From Bacteroidaceae bacterium (GTDB lineage: Bacteria > Bacteroidota > Bacteroidia > Bacteroidales > Bacteroidaceae), in assembly GCA_017633615.1 (NCBI GenBank), contig JAGBPB010000066.1, forward strand, positions 1 to 64,000: a stretch of DNA of 64,000 nucleotides, written 5' to 3'. Position numbers and translations under genes: made by a program. The stretch's first letter is position 1. Every line of letters begins with the position of its first letter. The notes under the pieces were generated by a model that did no database searches, was not told the origin of the DNA, and was given only the letters and a program-made list of their open reading frames with translations. Of the stretch, positions 14,742 to 25,600 are shown one piece after another.

Positions 14742-15950
14742 TTAGCGTGTCAGAGCTAAGATCTGGCGGTTCAGTTCAAAGAGTTCATCGGCAAACTCGG
14801 TGTAGGTGCGGCGGTTATCCATCTCCTTGAGCAGGGCATGGTGAGCGCGGTTAAAGCTCTGGAGCGTGGTTATGCATTGGCGGCGCATGGATTCGGCACG
14901 CTCTATCCTGATGCGGTTTTCTATGTATGCACGGTCAAACTCAAGCCGAGGAGTAATGCCAGCCAATGATGAAGCATTCAGATAGGCGCGGTAGTTGTTT
15001 TCAAGGCCGGTGCGCTCATTCTCAATAAGCCCCTTCAGTTCATCGGATTTAAGACCCTCCACGAGTGACCTTACACAGGCATCCACCAGAGTATCACCGT
15101 GCTCCAGGATGTTCCGGACCAATTTGCGCTGGCGGCGCTTGCCGTACTGCTCAGCCAGATAGCCGCTGGTCTTGCCTATCTGTCTGGCTATTCCGGGCTC
15201 ATAGAGCGTACCCCAGTCCAGATTGTTGTATGCTATGGCCAATGAATCCATATTACGGCCTATGCCCCTAAGCTCGGTTCCGTTACGTTTCCATCGGGCC
15301 TCATTGCTCACGGAGCGGAGCGCACGGATGTAACTGTCCAGAATGTTCACGCAGACATCGGCCTTATCGGCCAGACGGGACTGTCCGGCAGTAGCATCAG
15401 CCAGTCCGTTGAGTTCCCGGATGCGGGTATCGGTCCCCTGCAGTGAGGCGGCGTAAAAAAGACCGCGTTCCATTCGCACATCATCAAGCATACGGAATAT
15501 GCTTCCGGGACCGGTCACGGCTGAGTCACTCACCACAGCCAGTGAGTTGACGCGCTTGAGCTGAGCCTTTGTCATCGATGCGCACCCGGACATGTAAACC
15601 AGCAGGAACAGCATGGTACACCACATGGCAATGGCCTTGAGTACCTTAATGCACTCCTTGATTACAGTCTCGGTAATGTCAAGTGATTTGGGGATTTTGT
15701 TCATCCTGGTGACCAGAGCACGTATCTCCTTGGTTTGCAGTTTTACACTGCCCGCACTCTCAGTGAACCTCTCTACAAGGCCGGTCTCCACATTCACTAT
15801 GGCGCTGCGTTCAGCCTCACGGAGGGTTACACACGCCTGTTCCATAATCTCTCTGTCCTCTCTGGACAACTCCGGACCCATACGTCCGGCATCTGCTTGG
15901 GCAATAGCACTGGCTATCTCATCCAAGCGCAAACAAGTTTCTTTTTTCAT
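14742..15950 (-). CDS. Hypothetical protein with internal membrane segment and lipobox-like motif
   Basis: 402 residues, largely helical. Residues 1-105 are cytoplasm-like and charged. Residues 106-122 are hydrophobic (AIAMWCTMLFLLVYM) and run directly into SGCASM with Cys123, which looks like a lipoprotein signal peptide in an internal position. The rest is rich in Arg/Glu/Leu helices (RERG-like coiled segments), presumably outside the membrane. Either the protein is a single-pass membrane protein, or translation of a lipoprotein also starts internally (Met109 or Met113), or two genes have fused. I do not recognise the family. Its stop lies three bases from the tandem of repeat copy 3. Confidence 0.65.
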   Translation of the reverse strand: MKKETCLRLDEIASAIAQADAGRMGPELSREDREIMEQACVTLREAERSAIVNVETGLVERFTESAGSVKLQTKEIRALVTRMNKIPKSLDITETVIKECIKVLKAIAMWCTMLFLLVYMSGCASMTKAQLKRVNSLAVVSDSAVTGPGSIFRMLDDVRMERGLFYAASLQGTDTRIRELNGLADATAGQSRLADKADVCVNILDSYIRALRSVSNEARWKRNGTELRGIGRNMDSLAIAYNNLDWGTLYEPGIARQIGKTSGYLAEQYGKRRQRKLVRNILEHGDTLVDACVRSLVEGLKSDELKGLIENERTGLENNYRAYLNASSLAGITPRLEFDRAYIENRIRIERAESMRRQCITTLQSFNRAHHALLKEMDNRRTYTEFADELFELNRQILALTR

Positions 15951-15970
15951 TTTATTGGTATAAGGATATG

Positions 15971-15978
15971 CAAAAATA
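15971..15978 (-). promoter_or_regulatory. -7 promoter element
   Basis: Read leftwards, TATTTTTG matches TAnnTTTG and lies 20 bases before the ATG of the 402-residue protein. No -33 motif is evident; the expected place lies inside the neighbouring terminator. Confidence 0.35.
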
Positions 15979-16012
15979 TAAAAAAGTGACGATTCCGATT
16001 GGAACCGTCACC
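15979..16012 (-). terminator. Terminator of the BspA/lipoprotein operon
   Basis: Read leftwards: an 11-base stem (GGTGACGGTTCC / GGAATCGTCAC, one G-T pair) with loop AATC is followed by a run of T. It lies 32 bases after the stop of the lipoprotein gene at 16045. Confidence 0.75.
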
Positions 16013-16044
16013 ATTATTTATGCCACTGAGCCTGTAATCATTTA

Positions 16045-16620
16045 TTAGTCTGACGGCTGCGTGGCGGGATCATCGGTAACGTCAGTATAGATATATTCAT
16101 CTTCGGCCGAACCGCCGTGAAATTCCGCATCCCATATTCTCACCTGATTTATCTGAGCTTCGGATGCCGGAAAAAGGCTGTAGTTCATTCTCCCATCTGT
16201 GCCTGCAATATATTGGGCCGATGCTTTCAGCGTCCAGAAATTATCATAGGGATCATTTTCACGAGAATTAATCAGATTGATCCGAACGGTTCCGTCATCA
16301 CCCATTGTATAGGTGAATGCACCATCGGCGTACTCCAGACCGGTCAGACTGCCATACTGAAAGTCAGGATAGGTTGAACCATCACGGAACAGGAACTCTG
16401 TCCAGTAACCCGTCTTTTCATCTACAAACTGATAGAACTGGACAACCCTGCTGTAGGGTATGTCATCATCAAAGTCAGAATCATAAAAGGTTCCATCCTT
16501 ATCATACTCTGCATACCAACTGCCTATAACAGAGATGGGGGTATTCCTATCCTCCCTTTTACAGCCCGCGCTAAGCACCAGCGCAGTGATGACTGCCGTC
16601 AATATAAATAGCTTTTTCAT
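16045..16620 (-). CDS. Small lipoprotein
   Basis: 191 residues. MKKLFILTAVITALVLSAGC is a clear lipoprotein signal with the lipidated Cys20, followed by an acidic tether. The mature part is short and beta-rich (VIGSWYAEYDKDG, GYWTEFLFRDG, LEYADGAFTYTMGDDGTVRI), reminiscent of lipocalin-like domains that begin with GxW, though the match is weak. It follows the giant BspA-like gene by 13 bases, so the two are probably co-transcribed and end at the same terminator. An ATG two codons upstream is possible. Confidence 0.72.
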   Translation of the reverse strand: MKKLFILTAVITALVLSAGCKREDRNTPISVIGSWYAEYDKDGTFYDSDFDDDIPYSRVVQFYQFVDEKTGYWTEFLFRDGSTYPDFQYGSLTGLEYADGAFTYTMGDDGTVRINLINSRENDPYDNFWTLKASAQYIAGTDGRMNYSLFPASEAQINQVRIWDAEFHGGSAEDEYIYTDVTDDPATQPSD

Positions 16621-16633
16621 TATCATGCTGCTT

Positions 16634-19600
16634 TTATCTGTTCAATATCAATTTACCATCCCTGATTATGATACCCTTGGCATCACCGTCAATCTTACGG
16701 CCGTTCAAATCATAAACTGCGCCGTCCAACAACTCATCGGCACTGAAGGTCTCAGTCTCGCCATCAGCATTCACCAGACTGATTGATATACGCTGCGGTG
16801 CGTTACGTCTTGCGCTTGGCAGCAGATAGGCCCTGAATGCCTGAACGTATGCCTGCTTCTGATCATCAGAACTGCTCATTACCGGATGCCAGTTACCGTC
16901 TTCCTGCAGAATGTATGCACCCACCTCAGCAGCCTCAGTGTTGCTTATGGCTGATAGTGTACCGCGCAGGCTGTAACCGTAAGTATCATCCTGTCGGCCA
17001 AACGCCGTTGCGCTTGACGTCAGTGTAGCATCGGCTGTGCCCAAAGATACGGATTGACCGTCCTTAGCCTTTATCAGATAGGGCTTCATTGCCTCCATCT
17101 TTCTACCTGCAATCTCAGTGAAGATAAGCGTGTTTTCATCACGGTCACTGAGTTCATAAACTCTGGCACCATCCGGAATTTCCAGATCATACGGCAGGCA
17201 TACGGTGTAAGGAGCAGAGCGGACTGTCAGGGCACGTGTATTCTCCACCTCATCGGCATTGAAGGCATACGGAACACAGTAGTCCTTGCCGTCAACAAGA
17301 CGGAATTTCTCTGCATGCATTCCGGTGCTGTCGGTCACCACAATGTTAGTTCCCTTGGCCTCACCATAAGACTGCGGCAAATATACAAGCGTCTTCAATG
17401 AATCTATGCCCAATGATACCAGACCGTGTCTCTTTACATCTGAAACCATATCGTCATCAATCATCAGCATATCCACATAACGCAAGTTATTAGCCTTAGA
17501 GAATACGTTATCATCAATTGTGGTCAACGTAGCAGGCAGCGTCACGCACTCCAGCTGTGTCAGTTTCTGCATATCCTGGGCGCGCAACTCATCAATGGCT
17601 GCAAATCCCAGTGCTGTCAGGTCACGCACTCCGGTATGGTTGTCAAACCATCCGTTTACGCTCAATATCTCTGTCAGGTCATCACGGGTAGCGGCAGCAT
17701 GGCTTGCAAATACGCAGAATGATTCGTCATCGTTGAAATCACCCGTTGACACGTTATTTGTACGCTGCCATGAACTCCCCGTATAGGCATCATCCTTGAG
17801 ATACTGCTCATAGAGTGACGGACGTACGTAGAAAGCGTCAAACGTGGGGTTGTAGTTGTTGCACAGCCAGCGCCATAAGGCCAGCTCAGTGTCAATTTCA
17901 ACCTTGTTCTTGGCCAGGATGTACATACGTGTAAGCATGGCGTCGTCATCAAGAGCGTTCCAGTTAAACGTTGTCATGTCGTCACCCAGAACCAGAGTCT
18001 CCAGTCCCTCACACTCCTGCAGGGCGCGGTTGTCAACCTCACGGCAGGTACGCGGCAAGATCAGAGTCTTAAGGTTGTAAGCACGCAGGAATGCGTGGTG
18101 AGGCAACTCATCCTTTTCAACATGGTAGAGTTGGAAGTTCTCGGCCATAAAGAAACTGGTGGCGTCCTTGTCGTAGCCCACTACACCCATGTCACTCTCA
18201 ACAATATCGGCATCATACAGGTCTATGTACTCCAGACGGCCGCTGTAGTTACGGGTTGAAGCCCAAGGGCAGTAACCCGCCATATAGCGCATCACATCCA
18301 GGTCAGCACCTGAAATGGGGCCGATGACCTTAAGCTTGTAAATCTGGCTGTAGTCACCCTTGATGCCTTTCACATAATTGCCGCCAAATCCCGTTGCCCA
18401 ATCGGTGGTTATGGTCAGGCCAAGCTTCCGGGCCAGCGTGTTGGGCTCAGTAAGTACCACGGTAATTATCTCGGCATAGGAACTGTTGGTGCTTTCAGGA
18501 TTGATATGATCTGCATATTGTGCCCAACGCTCGCGATAAAGTTTGCAGTACTGCTTGGGAACAAGAATACTGAAATCTTCAGGCAGGCTCCTGAATGCAT
18601 CGTGAGCCAACGTAGGAACGGTATCACCCACGCAGCTTATATGGATAGTCTTAAGATTTGAGCAGCCGATGAATGCGCTTGAACTGATGTATTCTATCTC
18701 AGCGGGGAGTGTTATTGTTTCCAGACCTGACATGCCGATGAATGTGTTTTCAAGTCTCTTCACATTCCGGAACCTGTCAAATTCATCAAGATCCTTAATA
18801 GTGGTGTTGTAGCTGAAAATGTTCTCCACATTCTCAAGGCTAAGGTACTGTGACGGGAAGAAATGTCCCTTATCGGCCAACACCCACATCAGGTCGTCAC
18901 TTGAGAACGGGCTGCTTACAGACTGTGCCTGCTGTGTCAGACCCGGATCACCCAGGTAGTCACCCAACTGTGAAGGCAAGGTATAAACCTGCTCAATGGG
19001 AGCCTCCCACGGATCGCTGCTCTCGCTGGTGGCAGGGGTATCGGTAAGAAATACAACTTCTTCTATACCGGTAAGATCCTGCAGCAGGTCACGGGTATAT
19101 TTGGTAGTGTTGCGTCCCACTGCTATGCGCTTAAGACCGAATGCCTCCTGGAATGCGTTCTCACCAATCTCGGTTACGGTCCTGGGTAATACGACACTCT
19201 CAAGAGAGTTACAGTTGTGGAACATATACTCTCCTACCCAATTGTCTTTCTCCAGATACTCATCAACTCCATAGCCGTTGTAGCTGTTCACCATGTCGCG
19301 CTTAAGGCTTGCGTTCCACAGGTTCAGGTAGCGCAGCTGTCCGTCGGTGGATTCACTCTCCCAGCCATTGGCACCCATCATGTGGCGCAGCACGGCCACA
19401 TCCTCACCGTTAAGCGGACCTGTCACGGTAAGCGAGTCATACTTGGCGTACGGACCCACAATATAACGTACCTTGTCATTTTCCTTGATCAGCGTAAGAC
19501 CCAGCTTGGATGCCAGTTCTCCCACGCCATAAACTGTCACCTCCTTATAAAGGTTATATGTGGCGGCAGGCTGGATGTATCGGGCATATTCGCTCCATGC

Positions 19601-22600
19601 CGTCATGTATTCGTCAACCTTGTCGGTCGGTACGTAGATTCTCAGATTGTCATGTTTATCAAACACATCTGCGCCTATCGTGGCGGGAACATCACCCTTT
19701 ACCATGATGGTGTTCAGGCTGGTGCAGCCGTCAAATGCATTGGCACCTATCTGCGCAACACCTGCAGGAATCTCAATCTCCTGCAACGCAGCGCATCCAT
19801 AGAATGCCCTTGTGCCGATGGTCTTGATGGTTGACGGCAGAGCTACGTTACCCATCCTGTAGCAGCCTTCAAACCATGAGTTGCCCACATAATCCAGACC
19901 GACGCTCTCAAACCAGCGGAAATCGGCAAATGAGTAAATGTTCTCTCTCTGAGCTGTGAACTTACCGTCCAGCCAAGAGAATCCTGCGCCGCCTATGCGT
20001 GCAAAATCGCAATAGTCTTCCCAGTAAGCCGGGTCAGTGCCGGTGTTGGCAGGATCGTAGTAGGCCATATCCTTCAGGGCTTTATTGATGCCCGGGTCGG
20101 TAAAGCGCACCACACACGGCATGAAGCGGTCCTTGTACTCTGCCCATGCATCATCAGCCTCAAACCAGGCAACCTGCTGCGGCATCATCTTAAGCCTTGC
20201 AGGCGATCCCTTGAACACATCCTTACCTATGGTTATCATCTGCGGTGTCATAGGCTCAATATGGTTGATTCCGTCTGTAACCATATAGAGCAGGTCAAGA
20301 TCGGCCAAATTTGCGCAATCCTGGAATGCGCGGTCACCTATATGAACCTGCAGGTCAGAATAGCAGTCACCGAATGCACCAGCACCGTAAAGGTCAACAA
20401 ACGATACTGAACGCAGATTAAGATTGCCCTTGAAAGCCTCAGCATTAATCTCATCCAGCTGGTAGTTGTTCCATACACCTATGTCATTGCAGAGCTTCAC
20501 GGCTCCCTGGTGCCCGGTGATGAAGTCATCATCGGCGCTAACCACGAGCGTGTGTTCTACAAGGTGTCCCTGAGCCTTGTGCTCTTTCTTTATGGAATTC
20601 ATCTCGTAAGCGTAGGCATAATTGGCACCATATGCGCTTTCGGTGGCAGCAGGTTGGGCACTCTCATACTTGAAGAAACGCTGCAGCGGCTTCCATGACT
20701 CACTGGCCAGGAAATCTTCCTTGCGCAACGGGTCTATTATGATGTGGAACTTGAGTGAATCCAGACCTGCAAATATGCTGTCGCCTGCCAGTATGAAGTT
20801 CTCCGGGCCCAGGGCGCGTGTGCCGTTGCCTTCAGTCTGCAGCAGCGTGCTGAACTCAGTCAGCGATGTGCAGCCCACAAAAGCCGAGTCAGGGATGGTC
20901 AATGGCAATGACATGGATGCGTTGCTGGTACAGGGACTTTCCTTGAAGCGTATTGTCTTGAGCTTTGTCTTGTTCCTGAATGCATTGCGGGCAAAGGTCA
21001 TAGTAGCTGTTGACTGGTTGGTACCCGTCCAACTTCCGGCCTCAATGACGGCATCGGTCAGGTTGTCATCCACATTATTGATATAAGTGTGATAGACCAG
21101 ATTCTTCTGTGGGGTGGTGATGACGTATCCACCGCCCACCAGACCCACCTGGTGAATATTGGAGAGAATGTTCTCACGCATACCCTTGTTCATCAGGTCA
21201 GCATTGTATGAACCGCTGCCGCCCCAGCACTTAGAGGCCAGATAGCCTGCTGTCGAGACTGAGCCAGCCACTGTTGGCAAAACTTTGCGCATTGCCGCCG
21301 AATTTACAGACTGCCTGCTGATTGCCATGTTGATAATCAATCTTCTCTGTGCTGCTTCAAAGGCTTTCTGTGCTGCTTCATAGGCTGCTTTCTGGGTTGC
21401 GACCTGCGTGACGGCTTTTTGTGTGGCGGTAGTAGCAAATCCCTGGGATAAGTTAAACGCACATCCTAGTAAAGCATAATCTTGCATTTTAGCCAGAGAC
21501 TCTTCAGTTGCCACAAAAAGTCCTCTTTCGTTTACAATGCCCCACATCTGGAGTAATGAACCGACTGCAGTATTCTCCAGTCCGAAATCACTCAATTGTC
21601 TAGCGTTCAGCGATGCGATTATTGTGGCAATATTTTTTACTTGCTGAGGACCATTTGTGCTGTAAGCTGTAGTCAATGCAGCTGACGTCCTTGTTACAAA
21701 AGCCTGGAAATCTTGCGCAGCTGTCAGATTACCGGATCTCTGCTCAAGCACTGAGAACGAAGAGTTTTCAAGTGCTTGTAATCCAGCCTGCTGCTGTGCG
21801 GCCGCTGTTCCGGCAAATGAAGAACTCATCGTGGCCACCATGAGCGCCACTTCAACGGCTATACGCGGGGCTGTCCACCATGATACATCCTGGCTTACCA
21901 CCTGTGATGTCTGCATGATACCTCCCGGCGAAGTCATATATCTGTATGTAAGTCCGTTAAGTGTAAAGTCATCACTACGTGCAGGTATATATTCCGTTGG
22001 CTCAATATATCCCAGGTAAGGCCGCCAGTTAGGATCATCCATAAAATCAGGATAGAGTTCAGGCGCAACTATGATCTTGAAACCTTCAGGTATTTTTGGC
22101 TTGGATGCAAAATCATAATCCTCGTTAATATCATCCGGTCCAACAGATTCCAGCCCGAAAATATTGTCGCCCGGTATGATATCCTTAGGACCGAGTGCCG
22201 TCCAACGGTCATCGCCGTCCTGAACGTAGTAGAACAGGCGCAGTTCCTTAAGGTTGGTGCAGCCCTTGAAGGCCCCGTTGGGTATTACCATCTTGAGGTC
22301 GCTGAATGAGTTCTCGCTGCGGCCGTTGGTCTGCCAGAACTCAATGTTCTTTACGTGGGTGTTGCCAGCTATGGCATCACGGTTCAGAACTATGGTCTTG
22401 TAGTTGTAATATGATCCGGGATCATTGAAAATGCGCATGGTTCCGCCGGCACCATCTATGTCAGAGTCATTCACACCTATTATGCTTGCGTAATAGACGT
22501 TACAGTCATCCTTGGTATCCAGCAGCGAGGCTGCATTGAACTGCTGGTAGTCAGCATTCCATATCCGTATCTGCTGCAACATCTTCTCCTTGCCGCTCTC

Positions 22601-25600
22601 GTCATTCTTAAGGTCCTCTGTCTGGTCAAAACTGCGGTACCAGTGGTACTTTACACCATTGACTATGAAGTCCTCGGTCGTGGCCTCATAGATTATGAAA
22701 CGGCTCTTATGCTTCTTCCATACGGGCGATGAGAAGTAATCCTGGTACTTGTCTGCCTGAACACTGATCTTAAGGTTTGTGCAGCCGTCAAATGCGTCAT
22801 CGGCCAAGAATGTAACCTGCCCAGGACTGAGTGCCTCCCAGTGGTTATCACCTCTGGTGGTGTACTGCATCATCTTGAGTTCCTTAAAGTTCGTGCAGTT
22901 CTCAAAGGCTCCGGTTTCAATGGTGAAATCAAACGGCAACAGAGCGTTGTAATTGTTGGCATCGGTGTCCTTGAAATAGAGAGACTTGAGCGCCTTGCTG
23001 TTACGGAAAGCATGCGGGGCAATGAGACCCAGGTGTGTGTGGTTGCGCCAGTCGCCCACAAGGTCATTGTGTATCTGCACACCGTCGCTGTTATAGTCAC
23101 TCTCTTTATAGCCTGTAATGACGGTTATCTCCGATGCTTTACCGTTGCTGTCCTTGACAATAAGGTTGGCATCGGCATCTGAGCTTTCAAACTCCCAGCC
23201 CTTGGCCAAACGGTACTCGTCACTTATGTAGAAATGGTAGTCGCGACGTGACAGGTAGCGGTAGGTCACACCCCACAACGTGCGCTCTGTCTCTGCCTCA
23301 GGAATGGGGGTTGTATATGCTCCAAGGCTGGGCTTGAAATTCATATCCTTGAGCTGATGCAGGCCATTGCGTGTCCACGGGTCACTTATGAAACAGCCGT
23401 TCATGCCGTCCTGCCAGTGATCGAACGGGATATTTGCATCAAGTGTGGTGCGTATCCAGCAGCCGTTCTTGTAATAGCCGCGTCCGTTGAAGGTCACATC
23501 GGGCTCGCCCACAAACTCATATGAGCCGCCTTGTGGAGCAAAAAGTTCGTCAACAACAAAGGTACCCTGATTGGCTCCTGCCTCAAAATTAAAGGTTGTG
23601 TAACAATCCTCAATTGTGAGTTTGCCGTAATCTGCCATCCTTGCAAAGTTCTGACCTGTGCGGACCAGATTGTACCAGACCAGATCTGCGGGATCAAATA
23701 GACTCTGACGGATGGTGACAGGCACATTTGACCAGCCTATGAATCCACCGCAGTTGGTAGCACTCCCAAAAGAATGCAGATTGCCTGTGAATGAACAGCG
23801 GTCTATTACCAGCGAGTCACAGTTGGAGGCGGCGCCTACAAGACCTCCGTTTGAGGCATCTCCTCTTATGGTTGAGAATATGGTCATTGATGAGTTGCAG
23901 TCAAAGAGACGGGTGGCCTTGCTGCCGAACACCTGTGATATGATACCGCCTGTATATTGTGCGCTTATGCATACCTTACCTGCGGTGTGCAGATGGCGGA
24001 AAGTGGCCTCGCTGACGCGATAGAATGGTGAGGCTGCCCTTGCCAGAGGATTGTATTCAGTGCCCGCGTTGAGGGTCAGTGTATGGCCGTCGCCGTCAAA
24101 CGTGCCCTGGAAGGGATGCTCGTCGGTACCCACGCTTATACCCCCGCAGTCAATGTTCCGCGTCAGGCGGAATACCTTGCCGGTGTAGGTGTCCTTACCG
24201 GTTGCCAGGTCAACAGACAGCTTTGTCCATTCGGCCGTGCTGCTTATCAGATAGGGCGATACCTCAGTGCCTTCGCCACTAAAGTCACCACTACTCATGA
24301 TGGTGGCGTCAATGTTGAACAGCGAGTTAACAGAATTGGTAAATGTTGCACTGTACCAGCCGCCGCCTGCCAGTCCCAGAGTGGCTTCAGCGTCAATCGT
24401 AACTGTGATCAGGGAGAATCCCTCGTTTGCAGCCGGGTAGAAGAGCAGCGTTTCATCCTTTCCCACAAAGAACACTTCGCCCGCAAACAGCAGTCCCGTG
24501 CCATATGATGCCAAATGGCTTACGTCATATTCAACGGGTGCCGGCATCCCTTCTTTTAGCCGCCAGGTTACATTGAGAGCGGGGTTGCCGTTACGAACCG
24601 CCACCATTGACTTGCCCAGAGCTGAACTGCCATAGGTGTTGGTAGCTGAGTGGCACTTGGCTGTGGCGCCTTCTTCCCACACCAAGTCTATTTTACAACC
24701 TTGGGCACCAATGATTCGGGCATTGACGGTTGCATAGTCTGCACAATCTTGTAAAGTGATGCCATTACCGTTGTTACCGCACCATCCCACCAGGGTGCCC
24801 ACGTAGTTGAGGCTGTTACCCGTGATGCGTCCGTCAAACAGACAGCCGCGCAGCGTGGTGGTCGAGCTTGAGGCATGTCCCACAAAACCGCCCGCATGGG
24901 TACTGCTGCAAGCAATTGAGGCCGATACACGGCAGTTCTCTATCAGGTTGGTGTGTCCGTTTGTGCCCAGGATTCCACCTACAAGACCCGCTGTGTGAAT
25001 GCCGCCGCTGATATTACCCGCCACATGCAGGTTCTTTATGGTGGCTCCGTCAATCTTGTAGAACGGAGCGGTATAATCAGCGCCATTCAGATAGGCGGTT
25101 ATGGTGTGTCCGCCGCCGTCAAATGTTCCGCTGAAACAGATGTCTATGTAGTTGTTTCCGTCCGGCATGGGACCGCCGGCACGCAAATGTATCTCAATGT
25201 CATTTGTCAATAGGTAATGACAGGTGTTATAGTTTCTGTCAGCCAGATTGTAGGCAAACTGTAGCCAGTCACCCTCATTTTCAATCAGATAGGGGCTGGA
25301 TTCATCGCCGTAACCCTTATAGTCATGATAAGCTGACATATAAACATCCTGAGCAGGCATGGTCAGAATCTCGTCACCACTCTCAACGGTAACATCACCT
25401 GCACTGTAGTTGTATCCTATCAGGCCGTAATCAAAATAATATGATGATTCAATCACCACTCTCTCGCCACTTCCGGCATAGAAAGTGTCGCCCAGTTTCA
25501 GTCCTACCTCAGATGCCTCAATGCCGCTGGTGCTATAAGCTTTGACAGGAGCATAATGGGGAATGTATGTGTCAGAAAGATATATAATACTGTAGCCGTG

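Noticed and set aside
19217..19834. Rightward 205-codon frame inside the giant BspA gene
   Set aside because: Antisense to leucine-rich repeats whose periodic sequence keeps the opposite frame open; no recognisable domain or start context.
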